From positions 124,001 to 188,000 of the forward strand of contig NZ_CABPSM010000004.1 of NCBI RefSeq assembly GCF_902459555.1: DNA of 64,000 nucleotides, written 5' to 3'. The notes beneath the pieces were generated by a model. The model was not told the DNA's origin and ran no database searches. It worked only from the letters and a program-made list of their open reading frames with translations. This DNA comes from Pandoraea horticolens (GTDB taxonomy: Bacteria; Pseudomonadota; Gammaproteobacteria; Burkholderiales; Burkholderiaceae). This document shows, in pieces, positions 53,378-62,763 of this stretch (the stretch's first letter is position 1; each line of letters begins with the position of its first letter). Made by a program: the position numbers and the translations under genes.

Positions 53378-54070
53378 CTAGGCCGCGTTCGCTGGCGTGG
53401 TGGCGGCCGGCTTCTCCAGACAATACCCCAACCCGCGGATCGTGGCGATGCGTACGCCGCTAGGCTCGATCTTCTTGCGCAGCCGATGCATGTATACCTC
53501 GATGGCGTTGTTGCTCACCTCTTCCCCCCAACCGCACAGATGGTCGACGAGTTGCTCCTTGGAGACGAGGCGGCCCGTGCGCAGCAGCAGGACTTCGAGC
53601 AATTCGAGTTCGCGGGCGGACAGGTCGAGCATCTGCTCATTGATATAGGCGGTGCGCCCGACCTGATCGAAACTGAGCGGGCCGTGACGGATGACCGTCG
53701 AGCCGCCGCCCGCGCCACGCCGGGTCAATGCGCGCACGCGTGCTTCGAGTTCGGCCAGTGCGAAAGGCTTGGCCATGTAATCGTCTGCGCCGAGATCGAG
53801 ACCCTTGACGCGGGCGTCGACGCTGTCGGACGCGGTCAGAATCAACACGGGCAGATGGGAATTACGAGCGCGCAACCGGCGCAGGACTTCGTGACCGGGC
53901 AGACGAGGCAGACCGAGGTCGAGAATCAGCAGGTCGAACGTCTGGGCAGACAGCGCGGAGTCGGCTTCAAGCCCTGTCTTGACGTGATCGACGGCGTAGC
54001 CCCCCTGGCGCAGCGAGCGGGTCAGGGCGTCAGCCAGAATGCTGTCATCCTCTGCGATGAGAATTCGCAT
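53378..54070 (-). CDS. OmpR-family response regulator (TctD/QseB-like)
   Basis: 230 residues. The receiver domain has the acidic pocket EDD at 7-9, phospho-acceptor Asp51 (LILDLGLPRLPG) and the conserved Lys in DYMAKPFALAELEARVRAL. The C-terminal winged helix ends TIRGLGYCLEK. It pairs with the kinase encoded just downstream. The ATG at 54070 matches the family N-terminus (MRILIAEDDS); the upstream extension is not conserved-looking. It is divergent from recA. Confidence 0.94.
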   Translation of the reverse strand: MRILIAEDDSILADALTRSLRQGGYAVDHVKTGLEADSALSAQTFDLLILDLGLPRLPGHEVLRRLRARNSHLPVLILTASDSVDARVKGLDLGADDYMAKPFALAELEARVRALTRRGAGGGSTVIRHGPLSFDQVGRTAYINEQMLDLSARELELLEVLLLRTGRLVSKEQLVDHLCGWGEEVSNNAIEVYMHRLRKKIEPSGVRIATIRGLGYCLEKPAATTPANAA

Positions 54071-54198
54071 GGGCGTGATAGGCTTGTGTAGGCACCGGCG
54101 CCTGACGGCGGCGGTGTGTCTCCTGTGATGTTGCGGCGCGTGGTTCGCGGCTTTTTTTGTCGTTTCGGCGCTTTCGGACAACAGGCACTTGCAAAGAG

Positions 54199-54218
54199 CA
54201 CTGTTTTTTTATACAGTA
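54199..54218 (+). promoter_or_regulatory. LexA (SOS) box of recA
   Basis: CACTGTTTTTTTATACAGTA matches the TACTGTATATATATACAGTA consensus with intact CTGT and ACAG half-sites separated by eight bases. It is 55 nt before the recA ATG, so recA is a LexA-controlled SOS gene here. Confidence 0.9.
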
Positions 54219-54272
54219 CCAGCATTCACGCCTCACTCGAGCCGTCTCGCTCATCATATCAAAGGACGATTC

Positions 54273-55340
54273 ATGGAAGAAAGCAAGAAAGGGTCTGCCA
54301 ATCTGTCGGCCGAGAAAGGCAAGGCGCTTGCCGCCGCCCTCGCGCAGATCGAGAAGCAATTCGGCAAGGGCTCGATCATGCGTCTGGGCGACGGCGAGGT
54401 CGAAGCAGACATCCAAGTCGTCTCGACAGGCTCGCTGGGTCTGGACATCGCGCTTGGCGTGGGTGGCCTGCCGCGCGGTCGCGTAATCGAAATCTACGGC
54501 CCGGAATCGTCGGGTAAGACCACGCTCACGCTGCAAGTCGTGGCGGAAATGCAGAAAATCGGTGGCACCTGCGCGTTCATCGACGCAGAGCATGCCCTCG
54601 ACGTCGGATATGCCAACAAGCTGGGCGTCTCGGTGCCGGAACTGCTGATCTCGCAGCCGGACACGGGCGAACAGGCACTGGAAATCGCCGACGCGCTGGT
54701 GCGTTCGGGCTCCATCGACCTCATCATCATCGACTCGGTCGCGGCGCTGGTGCCGAAGGCCGAAATCGAAGGTGAAATGGGCGACTCGCTGCCGGGGCTG
54801 CAAGCCCGTTTGATGTCTCAGGCCCTGCGTAAGCTGACCGGTACCATCAAGCGTACGAACAGCACGGTGATCTTCATCAACCAGATTCGTATGAAGATTG
54901 GTGTGATGTTCGGCAACCCGGAAACCACGACGGGCGGTAACGCGCTGAAGTTCTACTCGTCGGTGCGTCTGGACATTCGCCGTATCGGCTCGATCAAGAA
55001 GGGTGACGAGGTCGTCGGTAACGAAACTCGCGTCAAGGTCGTCAAGAACAAGGTTTCGCCGCCGTTCCGCGAAGCCATCTTCGACATCCTTTACGGTCAG
55101 GGGATCTCACGCGAAGGCGAAATCATCGATCTGGGCGTGAACGCCAAGATCGTTGAGAAGGCTGGCGCTTGGTACAGCTACAACGGCGAAAAGATCGGTC
55201 AGGGCAAGGACAACGCGCGCGAGTTCCTGCGTGAAAATCCGGATATCGCTCACGAGATCGAAAATAAGGTGCGTGCATCGCTCGGCGTGACGGCGATCAA
55301 CGAGACCGGCGAGATCGAAGAAGAGGAAGACGAGGCCTGA
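54273..55340 (+). CDS. recA: Recombinase RecA
   Basis: 355 residues, cytoplasmic ATP-dependent recombinase and LexA coprotease. Walker [10 protein letters not shown] is near residues 76-84, Walker B is [10 protein letters not shown], and the L1/L2 loops are recognisable ([38 protein letters not shown]). The acidic C-terminal tail (EIEEEEDEA) is present. AAAGGA precedes the ATG at 54273; the longer frame upstream runs through the LexA box and is rejected. recX follows. Confidence 0.99.
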   Translation: MEESKKGSANLSAEKGKALAAALAQIEKQFGKGSIMRLGDGEVEADIQVVSTGSLGLDIALGVGGLPRGRVIEIYGPESSGKTTLTLQVVAEMQKIGGTCAFIDAEHALDVGYANKLGVSVPELLISQPDTGEQALEIADALVRSGSIDLIIIDSVAALVPKAEIEGEMGDSLPGLQARLMSQALRKLTGTIKRTNSTVIFINQIRMKIGVMFGNPETTTGGNALKFYSSVRLDIRRIGSIKKGDEVVGNETRVKVVKNKVSPPFREAIFDILYGQGISREGEIIDLGVNAKIVEKAGAWYSYNGEKIGQGKDNAREFLRENPDIAHEIENKVRASLGVTAINETGEIEEEEDEA

Positions 55341-55354
55341 TAACCTCGTTTCGG

Positions 55355-55394
55355 AACGGCAACGCGAAGCCACTTGGCATCGCGTTGCCGTTTT
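55355..55394 (+). terminator. Terminator between recA and recX
   Basis: ACGGCAACGCG (55355-55365) pairs with CGCGTTGCCGT (55380-55390), followed by TTTTTGCTTTC. It should end most recA transcripts, with readthrough supplying recX, as in E. coli. Confidence 0.9.
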
Positions 55395-55434
55395 TGCTTT
55401 CTAGCCCTTGCCTTGATTGCGCCACGATGACGTC

Positions 55435-55980
55435 ATGATCAATCGCCGTCCTCCCCGAGACTCGAACGCACCGCCGCCCCCACCGGGCGACGAGGCCGTT
55501 TCGGTCAAGCGATCGCGCAAACCCGTGCTAAGCCTCAAGGCGCGTGCGTTGTCCTATCTGGCGCGCCGCGAATATAGCCGGACGGAGTTGCGTCGCAAGC
55601 TCGTGCCCTTTGCCGATGCCGAGGACCCCGAAGCGCTCGATCGTGTGCTCGACGCGCTCGAGCAGGAGCGCTGGCTGTCCAACGAACGATTTGCGGAAAG
55701 CGTGGTGAACCGGCGCGCATCGCGCCTGGGTACGACACGTATCGTCAACGAACTCAAGCAGCATCAGGTCGACGCCGAGACGGTCGCGGCGCTCACGGAA
55801 CAGTTGCGCGGTACGGAACTGGCGCGCGCCCGCGTCGTATGGCAGAAGAAGTTCGGCGAGGTCGCCACCACGCCTGAAGCGCAGGCTAAGCAGATGCGCT
55901 TTCTCGCCTCACGGGGTTTTTCACGTACCGTTATCAGCAAAATTGTGCGTGGTGCCGATGAATTTTCGGACGACTTTTGA
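55435..55980 (+). CDS. recX: Regulatory protein RecX
   Basis: 181 residues from the ATG (MINRRPPRDS); a TTG six codons earlier is also in frame. A disordered Pro-rich, basic N-terminus is followed by the helical RecX repeats: LKARALSYLARREYSRTELRRKL, ALEQERWLSNERFAESVVNRRASRLGTTRIVNELKQ and AQAKQMRFLASRGFSRTVISKIV. RecX limits RecA filament activity. It lies 94 nt after recA behind a terminator. No strong ribosome site is visible. Confidence 0.93.
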   Translation: MINRRPPRDSNAPPPPPGDEAVSVKRSRKPVLSLKARALSYLARREYSRTELRRKLVPFADAEDPEALDRVLDALEQERWLSNERFAESVVNRRASRLGTTRIVNELKQHQVDAETVAALTEQLRGTELARARVVWQKKFGEVATTPEAQAKQMRFLASRGFSRTVISKIVRGADEFSDDF

Positions 55981-56289
55981 CGCGTGTTCCATCGCTTTTC
56001 TGATAAATACGCGGCCATTCATCGATGAAGTGCCAACGACGGCCGCCCGTTGGCAATCCGCATGAATGTTGGCGTGACATGACAATGAATCTCGCGTGAC
56101 ACGTCGTGCCACAGTTATCGCGATATGGCGTTGCACCATGCGTTTGACGATCCCGCGATTTTGATAACCCGACCGATGGGTCGGGTAATTGGGCCATATG
56201 CGGCGGGCTTCTGCTGCACCGCGGCAGAGGTCGCCGTGGCCTATGCTAGAATCAAGATCTTTCTGCGTTCATGCATTGCACACTCTCGC
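55981..56289 (+). other. Intergenic region with inverted repeat and promoter-like element
   Basis: 309 nt between recX and the DUF2889 gene. It contains ACCCGACC-GATG-GGTCGGGT (56167-56186), an 8-bp inverted repeat with TAA flanks, and a promoter-like TATGCTAGAAT at 56242-56252 about 40 nt before the next ATG. It likely drives the DUF2889-sucC-sucD operon. Confidence 0.5.
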
Positions 56290-56976
56290 ATGCCGCTCTC
56301 TGAGCCCGCCCCTCGTACCCTGCGCCACCGCCGCACGATCGCTGTCGAAGCGTATTCGCGCGAGGATGGCCTATGGGACATCGAAGCCCGTCTGACCGAT
56401 CATAAGGATCGGGATTTTGCATTGGCAACGGGACTTCGCAAGGAAGGCTCGCCGATTCACGAGCTTTGGCTGCGTCTGACGATCGATGAGAATTTCGAGG
56501 TGCATGACGCCGAGGCTGTCTCTGACTGGGTGCCGTATCCGGGGATTTGCGATCAGATCGGCCCTGAATATCGTCAGTTGATCGGACTTAACCTGCGGCG
56601 CGGTTTCCGGCACGCGGTCCGCGAGCGCCTTGGCGGCGCGTCGGGTTGCACTCATCTGACAGAGCTTTGCAGTGTCCTGCCGACGGCAGCGATTCAGGCC
56701 TTTGCCGGGGTGGTCATTGACACACCCGATACGGCGCTCAAGACCGCCAACGATGCCGATAATTCGGCACCTCCTTTCCAACTCGGACATTGTCACGCCT
56801 TGCGGTTTGATGGCGAGGCAGTGCGCCGGTTTTACCCGCGCTGGTTCAACGGCCGCGCAAACGATCGAGCGAACGAGCCCACGACGCCCGTCACAAAAGA
56901 AGCGGTGCGCGATGGCGCTTCGACTCGCAAGCTCGAACCCAAACTTCCAACTCAGCAAGAAGGGAATCACGCATGA
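56290..56976 (+). CDS. DUF2889 protein
   Basis: 228 residues, soluble. The N-terminus [20 protein letters not shown] and the core [49 protein letters not shown] and [20 protein letters not shown] are those of DUF2889, a family of unknown function. The cluster of His/Cys (GCTHL, GHCHAL) hints at metal binding. The C-terminal 40 residues are low complexity. The stop overlaps the sucC start (ATGA), so it is translationally coupled to a TCA-cycle enzyme; why is unknown. Confidence 0.85.
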   Translation: MPLSEPAPRTLRHRRTIAVEAYSREDGLWDIEARLTDHKDRDFALATGLRKEGSPIHELWLRLTIDENFEVHDAEAVSDWVPYPGICDQIGPEYRQLIGLNLRRGFRHAVRERLGGASGCTHLTELCSVLPTAAIQAFAGVVIDTPDTALKTANDADNSAPPFQLGHCHALRFDGEAVRRFYPRWFNGRANDRANEPTTPVTKEAVRDGASTRKLEPKLPTQQEGNHA

Positions 56977-58139
56977 AGATTCATGAGTATCAAGGCAAGG
57001 AAATCCTCCGAAAATTCGGAGTCGCGGTGCCCCGCGGCATTCCGGCGTTTTCCGTGGACGAGGCCGTGAAGGCAGCCGAGGAACTCGGCGGTCCGGTTTG
57101 GGTGGTCAAGGCCCAGATTCACGCAGGCGGTCGCGGTAAGGGCGGCGGCGTGAAGGTTGCCAAGTCGATCGAGCAAGTGCGCGAATACGCCAGCCAGATC
57201 CTCGGCATGCAACTGGTCACGCACCAGACCGGCCCGGAAGGTCAGAAGGTCAATCGCCTGCTGATTGAAGAAGGCGCCGACATCAAGAACGAACTGTACG
57301 TCAGCCTCGTGGTCGACCGCGTCTCGCAGAAGATCGTGATGATGGGTTCGAGCGAAGGCGGCATGGACATTGAAGAAGTTGCCGAAAAGCACCCGGAACT
57401 GATTCACAAGGTCATCATCGAGCCGTCCGTGGGTCTGACCGACGCACAAGCCGACGATCTGGCCAAGAAGATCGGCATCCCCGACGCTTCGATCCCGCAA
57501 GCCCGCACGATCCTGCAAGGTCTGTACAAGGCCTTCTGGGAAACCGACGCATCGCTGGCCGAAATCAACCCGCTGAACGTGAGCAGCAACGGCACGGTCA
57601 CCGCCCTGGACGCCAAGTTCAACTTCGATTCGAACGCCCTGTTCCGTCACCCGGAAATCGTCGCCTACCGCGATTTGGACGAAGAAGATCCGGCTGAAGT
57701 CGAAGCCTCGAAGTTCGATCTGGCCTACATCTCGCTCGACGGCAACATCGGTTGTCTGGTGAACGGTGCCGGTCTGGCCATGGCCACGATGGACACCATC
57801 AAGCTGTTCGGCGGCGAGCCGGCGAACTTCCTGGACGTGGGCGGTGGCGCCACGACCGAGAAGGTCACCGAAGCGTTCAAGATCATGCTGAAGAACCCGA
57901 ACCTGACCGCCATTCTGGTCAACATCTTCGGCGGCATCATGCGTTGCGATGTGATCGCCGAAGGCGTGATCGCAGCGTCGAAGGCCGTCTCGCTGAAGGT
58001 GCCGCTGGTCGTGCGCATGAAGGGCACGAACGAGGACCTGGGCAAGAAGATGCTCGCCGAATCCGGCCTGCCGATCATCTCTGCGGACAGCATGGAAGAA
58101 GCTGCCCAGAAGGTTGTCGCGGCTGCCGCAGGCAAGTAA
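56973..58139 (+). CDS. sucC: Succinyl-CoA synthetase beta subunit
   Basis: 388 residues, TCA-cycle enzyme subunit that binds ADP/GDP and succinate. The ATP-grasp N-terminus is clear ([40 protein letters not shown]) and so is the C-terminal CoA-ligase part ([46 protein letters not shown]). It overlaps the DUF2889 gene by four nucleotides and is followed by sucD after 84 nt. Confidence 0.98.
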   Translation: MKIHEYQGKEILRKFGVAVPRGIPAFSVDEAVKAAEELGGPVWVVKAQIHAGGRGKGGGVKVAKSIEQVREYASQILGMQLVTHQTGPEGQKVNRLLIEEGADIKNELYVSLVVDRVSQKIVMMGSSEGGMDIEEVAEKHPELIHKVIIEPSVGLTDAQADDLAKKIGIPDASIPQARTILQGLYKAFWETDASLAEINPLNVSSNGTVTALDAKFNFDSNALFRHPEIVAYRDLDEEDPAEVEASKFDLAYISLDGNIGCLVNGAGLAMATMDTIKLFGGEPANFLDVGGGATTEKVTEAFKIMLKNPNLTAILVNIFGGIMRCDVIAEGVIAASKAVSLKVPLVVRMKGTNEDLGKKMLAESGLPIISADSMEEAAQKVVAAAAGK

Positions 58140-58223
58140 CCAGAACAGTCGAAGCCGCAGCGGCGTGCCGCCCCGAGGGGCTGTGCGAATGCTGCCCGGC
58201 AACCGGATGAAGGAAATCAAGCA

Positions 58224-59105
58224 ATGTCGATTCTGATCAACAAAGATACTAAGGTCATCACCCAGGGTATCACTGGCAAAACCGGCCAGTTCCATACCCG
58301 CATGTGCCGCGAATACGCGAACGGCAAGAACGCGTTCGTCGCTGGCGTGAACCCGAAGAAGGCTGGCGAAGACTTCGAGGGCATTCCCATTTTCGGTTCG
58401 GTCAAGGACGCCAAGGCGCAGACCGGCGCTACCGTGTCGGTGATCTACGTGCCGCCCGCGGGCGCTGCCGCCGCCATCTGGGAAGCCGTTGAAGCCGACC
58501 TGGATCTGGCGATCTGTATCACGGAAGGTATCCCCGTTCGTGACATGATCGAAGTGAAGGACCGTATGCGTCGCGAAGGTCGCAAGACCCTGCTGCTCGG
58601 CCCGAACTGCCCGGGCGTGATCACGCCGGACGAACTGAAGATCGGCATCATGCCGGGTCACATCCACAAGAAGGGTCGCATCGGCGTGGTGTCGCGCTCG
58701 GGTACCCTGACGTACGAAGCCGTGGGCCAGCTGACCGCCCTGGGTCTGGGCCAGTCGACCGCTGTCGGTATCGGTGGCGACCCGATCAACGGTCTGAAGC
58801 ACATCGATGTCATGCAGATGTTCAACGACGATCCGGACACGGACGCCGTCATCATGATCGGTGAAATCGGTGGTCCGGACGAAGCGACGGCTGCCGAGTG
58901 GATCAAGGGCAACATGAAGAAGCCGGTCGTCGGCTTCATCGCGGGCGTGACGGCGCCCCCGGGCAAGCGCATGGGCCACGCCGGCGCGCTGATCTCGGGC
59001 GGTGCCGATACGGCTGAAGCCAAGCTGGAAATCATGGATGCCTGCGGTATCAAGGTGACCCGTAATCCGTCGGAAATGGGCCGTCTGCTCAAGGCAGCGC
59101 TGTAA
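58224..59105 (+). CDS. sucD: Succinyl-CoA synthetase alpha subunit
   Basis: 293 residues. The CoA-binding Rossmann domain begins [20 protein letters not shown]; the phosphorylated active-site histidine is in [16 protein letters not shown]. It forms the active enzyme with SucC, interconverting succinyl-CoA and succinate with nucleotide phosphorylation. AAGGAA lies upstream of the ATG. It is followed by a strong terminator, ending the DUF2889-sucC-sucD unit. Confidence 0.98.
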   Translation: MSILINKDTKVITQGITGKTGQFHTRMCREYANGKNAFVAGVNPKKAGEDFEGIPIFGSVKDAKAQTGATVSVIYVPPAGAAAAIWEAVEADLDLAICITEGIPVRDMIEVKDRMRREGRKTLLLGPNCPGVITPDELKIGIMPGHIHKKGRIGVVSRSGTLTYEAVGQLTALGLGQSTAVGIGGDPINGLKHIDVMQMFNDDPDTDAVIMIGEIGGPDEATAAEWIKGNMKKPVVGFIAGVTAPPGKRMGHAGALISGGADTAEAKLEIMDACGIKVTRNPSEMGRLLKAAL

Positions 59106-59167
59106 TTCCCGCCGGATGACTGCATGACGGCCGCAGGAATCGGCGGCCGTGCAATCGGTCAGTAAAG

Positions 59168-59198
59168 AGGGAGCCCAGAGCATCGGGCTCCCTTTTTT
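59168..59198 (+). terminator. Rho-independent terminator after sucD
   Basis: AGGGAGCCC (59168-59176) pairs with GGGCTCCCT (59185-59193), followed by six T. It lies 62 nt past sucD; a further GC-rich hairpin (ACGGCCGC/GCGGCCGT) lies between. Confidence 0.92.
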
Positions 59199-59252
59199 GT
59201 TATTGCTTTTCTCAAATCATTCGTTTCATTCGTTCCCGAGGATATTCCCGCC

Positions 59253-59981
59253 ATGCTTGCGTTTTTTGCCGAGCTGAACTGGGCCGCAGTCCTGCAGATC
59301 ATCATGATCGACATCCTGCTGGGTGGCGACAATGCCGTGGTGATCGCGCTCGCCTGTCGCAACCTGCCGGCCAAGCAACGTCTGCAGGGGGTGATGTGGG
59401 GGACGGTTGGCGCAATCGTGCTGCGCGTGATCCTGATCGCGTTCGCCGTGACGCTGCTCGCGGTGCCGTATCTCAAGGCACTGGGCGGGCTGCTACTGCT
59501 CTGGATCGGTATCAAGCTGCTGGTGCCCGACCAGGACGCCCACGACAGCGTGAAACCGGCCGACAAGCTCTGGACCGCCGTCAAGACCATCATCGTGGCC
59601 GATCTGGTGATGAGCGTCGATAACGTGATCGCGATTGCCGGCGCGGCAGAAGGCGCCGCCGATCATCATCAATTGCCGCTCGTGATCTTCGGCCTGCTTG
59701 TGAGCATTCCACTGATCGTCTGGGGATCGCAACTGGTGCTCAAGGCGCTCGACCGCTTTCCGTTCATCGTCATCGCCGGTGCCGCACTGCTGGGCTGGAT
59801 TGCGGGCGGTCTGATCGTCTCCGATCCGGGCGTCGGCCACCTGCTGCATCTGCCGGGAGCCGCAGCCGAATACACGCATTACGTGGCGTCCGGCATGGGT
59901 GCCGCGTTGGTCGTGGTGGTCGGACTCGTACTCAAGCGACGTAGCGAGGCACGTCAATTGCGTGCAACCTCTTCGAAATAA
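59253..59981 (+). CDS. TerC family integral membrane protein (YjbE-type)
   Basis: 242 residues, about seven membrane helices, with the intramembrane acidic motifs IIMIDILLGGDNAVVIALACRNL and IVADLVMSVDNVIAIAGAAEG. This variant matches the YjbE/YkoY branch linked to manganese export rather than the Alx-like branch at 42802. A His-containing loop (GAADHHQLP) is present. It is a single gene between the sucD terminator and the pilin gene. Confidence 0.9.
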   Translation: MLAFFAELNWAAVLQIIMIDILLGGDNAVVIALACRNLPAKQRLQGVMWGTVGAIVLRVILIAFAVTLLAVPYLKALGGLLLLWIGIKLLVPDQDAHDSVKPADKLWTAVKTIIVADLVMSVDNVIAIAGAAEGAADHHQLPLVIFGLLVSIPLIVWGSQLVLKALDRFPFIVIAGAALLGWIAGGLIVSDPGVGHLLHLPGAAAEYTHYVASGMGAALVVVVGLVLKRRSEARQLRATSSK

Positions 59982-60211
59982 TCGAGTCCATTGCGCAGAT
60001 CGTTGCTCTCGGTTGACGGTGGATTGTCCGCGAAGATTGCTCCCCGATCGGACGAATCGTCCTGGCTCAGGCTAGGATGATTCTCTCCACCCGTACGGCT
60101 CCGCCCGATATTGATCTGCGGCAGGGCGCTTGCCGTTGGGGCTGTGGCATACTCCGCCCACTTCCCCCCGATGTCCCTTTTGTTTTCATTGTTTTCGCAG
60201 GGAGTTACACA

Positions 60212-60730
60212 ATGCGTCGTTTCGGCCACCGGACCACCGGTATCGCCAAGTCTCGGGGTTTCACCCTGATCGAGCTGATGATCGTGCTGGCGATCATCGG
60301 CGTGTTGGTCACGGCAGGGGTTCCGTATCTGCAGAATTATCTGGTGCGCGCACGCGTAGTCGAAGGGTTGGGGGTTGCGGCCTCCGCCAAGGCACTCGTG
60401 AGCGAGAATGCCATGCATGGTGCGCCGTTCAATAGCGGCTGGCAGGCACCGAGCGCGACCGATAACGTGAACTCGGTGAGCATCGACTCCGTGAGCGGTA
60501 ACGTGACGATCGCCTACACGCAACGTGCGGGCGACGGCGCCATCGTGCTGGTGCCCACGAGCGCGGGTGCCGACGGTGCGCCCAAGGCACTGACGGCGGG
60601 CAAGGCGCCTGAAGGTCAGATCGTATGGACGTGTTACGCACAAGGCCGCGAAGGCGCGCCGAACGGTGCGACGTTGCCGGCCAAAATGGCACCGCCGGAG
60701 TGCCGCGGCACCGCGTCCAAGGGGGCCTGA
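60212..60730 (+). CDS. pilA: Type IV pilin (PilA/PilE-like)
   Basis: 172 residues. A 15-residue basic leader ends in the prepilin peptidase site SRG-FTLIELMIVLAIIGVL; Glu5 of the mature protein is present. The globular part ends with a two-Cys loop (WTCYAQG...PPECRG), the usual D-region disulfide. AGGGAG precedes the ATG at 60212. It is followed by a PglL-like O-oligosaccharyltransferase gene, so the pilin is probably O-glycosylated. Confidence 0.92.
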   Translation: MRRFGHRTTGIAKSRGFTLIELMIVLAIIGVLVTAGVPYLQNYLVRARVVEGLGVAASAKALVSENAMHGAPFNSGWQAPSATDNVNSVSIDSVSGNVTIAYTQRAGDGAIVLVPTSAGADGAPKALTAGKAPEGQIVWTCYAQGREGAPNGATLPAKMAPPECRGTASKGA

Positions 60731-60867
60731 ATCCGGTCTGCAGGCGGTCGTGGCGCATCACCCATCGTTATGCGCCCGACCTTCTGAGACCATGGATTCA
60801 TTGACGGCGTATTCGCGCGCGTCAGGCACGAAATGGCTGCCCCCGGGGCGGCCATTTTTCGTTATGC

Positions 60868-62703
60868 TTGCGCATCTTCCAACCGGTGCAGTGCACGGCG
60901 GCGATCTTGTTTCCTCCTTTGCTTCTCTCGATGATCGGGCTCACGGTAGCCCTGATCTGGGCCTTGCCCTATAACCTCGTCAAGCACACATACCCAATTT
61001 CCACGTTCTATGCGGAAGCGTTGACGTTTTCGCTCTTCGGCGTACTCGGCTTGCTCGCGATGATTGCCGCGTGGCAACGCGACACTCGGGTGCTGCGTAT
61101 GCCGCGCGTCACCTGGACGCCGTTTGCGTTCGTGGCGGTCATTCTTATGCAACGTGCCACGATGCCAACCGAGCTGCCGCAACTGATGATGACGGCATTG
61201 CTCTACGGCGTGGCCATGATTGTGGCGGTAAGCGCAGGCTTTTGGCTCGCGCAACTTGGCTGGCGCAACGTACTGATGCGATGGAGTGCCGTGGCGCTCA
61301 CGCTCGGCGGGCTGTATGCGGTGGGTGCGCAGGTTCTGCAGGCATTTCATCTGGAAGGCAACGTGCCATGGCTGGTGGCCAGGTACTCCGTGACGGCCGC
61401 CCGGCGACTGTTCGGCAATATGTACCAGCCGAATCATCTGGCGACGTATTTGTCGCTCGCGAACGCGGGCGCATTCTATCTCTGGTATCAACGCAAGCTG
61501 CCCGCCTGGTTCTGGCTGGCCGCTTGCGCCGCGTTCGATATCGGCATCTGTCTGACCGGGTCGCGCACGCCGTGGCTGCAACTGGCGCTGCTCTCGGCGT
61601 CGGGCTTATGGCTCGTGTGGATGGAGCGTACCGAGCCGACGCGCACCATGCGCCGCTCGATGCGATGGTTCGTGCCGGCCGCGATCCTGCCCCTGCTCGC
61701 GCTGATGACGATGTTCGTCGGCTGGGCAAATGTGGCCTGGGGATTGCAGCTCGACGGCAGTGCGGTGGCCCGCATGCAGCAGGCGGGGCAAGTGACGGGG
61801 CGCCTGAACCTGTGGGAGTACGGTCTGGCGATCTTCCGCGAGCACTGGTGGTTGGGGGCGGGGTGGTCGAATTACATCGACGCGCAGTTTGCGCTGGTCG
61901 ATAAGCTCGGCCCGGTCGAGATGGCCGACAACGCCCACAACGTGTTGCTCGATTTGCTCGCGAAGACCGGCATCATCGGCACGTTGGCGATCCTGGCGCC
62001 GCTGGCGTTCTGGTGCGTGCGCGCCGTGCGCGGCATCAAAACGCCACCGATCGCGCTCGCGTTCGTTCTGCTCGGCATGCTTGCCGTGCACGCTATGCTG
62101 GAGTATCCGCAGCACTATGCATTCTTCCTGCTGCCTGCCATGTTCCTGCTCGGTTTTTGCGAGACGAAGCCGATCGACAGTGTGTCGCCGACTGCGACCG
62201 GTGCCATCAACGGCGTGGTCCTGCTGTTTGCGTGCGTAGCGATTCCCTGGCTCTATCACGACTATCAGCGCGTCGAGGTGGCGTATCGCGCTGGCAAGAT
62301 CGACACGTATCGCACCGATCCCGCGCTTTTCTTCGCACCGTACGGTGACTACGCGGTCACAGGGGCCTTGTTCCTGGGGCGCGATCAGCTCGACGAAAAG
62401 CTGGTCGCGCATCGCGAAGCATTGGCGCTGGGTGCCGGACCGACGATGATCAAGCGTTATATCGTGCTGCTCGCCATCGCAGGACGCGACGACGAAGCGC
62501 TGGAAGACATTCGCCGTCTGAAGAACTACAACTCGGCGACTTTCGAAGGCCAATACGCCTCACTGGTCCGCATGTTGCGGGCCCAGGGCGATGATTTGGC
62601 GCCTTTCGTCAAACGGGTGATCGAGGTGTGGGGCCGTCCGAAGGGGGATGCGGACGACGACGCGATGGAGTCTCCGCAAGGGAAGTCGCGCCAGTTGTCG
62701 TAG
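60868..62703 (+). CDS. pglL: PglL-like O-oligosaccharyltransferase (O-antigen ligase family)
   Basis: Up to 611 residues, a multi-span inner-membrane protein with ten or more helices. Family landmarks: RRLFGNMYQPNHLATYLSLANAG in a periplasmic loop, then the Wzy_C-region WLGAGWSNYIDAQF and MADNAHNVLLDLLAKTGIIG, whose His is the expected catalytic/donor-binding residue, and a C-terminal soluble tail. The start is uncertain: TTG at 60868 opens the frame and the first ATG is at 60931. Its position after the pilin gene points to pilin glycosylation. Confidence 0.87.
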   Translation: MRIFQPVQCTAAILFPPLLLSMIGLTVALIWALPYNLVKHTYPISTFYAEALTFSLFGVLGLLAMIAAWQRDTRVLRMPRVTWTPFAFVAVILMQRATMPTELPQLMMTALLYGVAMIVAVSAGFWLAQLGWRNVLMRWSAVALTLGGLYAVGAQVLQAFHLEGNVPWLVARYSVTAARRLFGNMYQPNHLATYLSLANAGAFYLWYQRKLPAWFWLAACAAFDIGICLTGSRTPWLQLALLSASGLWLVWMERTEPTRTMRRSMRWFVPAAILPLLALMTMFVGWANVAWGLQLDGSAVARMQQAGQVTGRLNLWEYGLAIFREHWWLGAGWSNYIDAQFALVDKLGPVEMADNAHNVLLDLLAKTGIIGTLAILAPLAFWCVRAVRGIKTPPIALAFVLLGMLAVHAMLEYPQHYAFFLLPAMFLLGFCETKPIDSVSPTATGAINGVVLLFACVAIPWLYHDYQRVEVAYRAGKIDTYRTDPALFFAPYGDYAVTGALFLGRDQLDEKLVAHREALALGAGPTMIKRYIVLLAIAGRDDEALEDIRRLKNYNSATFEGQYASLVRMLRAQGDDLAPFVKRVIEVWGRPKGDADDDAMESPQGKSRQLS

Positions 62704-62763
62704 TCACATCGATGACGCGGGCGTATTGCTTTCCGGTATTTCCCATCATTTCCCATCGAAGGC

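Noticed and set aside
56967-59183. 738-codon minus-strand open frame opposite sucC and sucD
   Set aside because: Antisense to two highly conserved enzymes; composition typical of a mirror frame.
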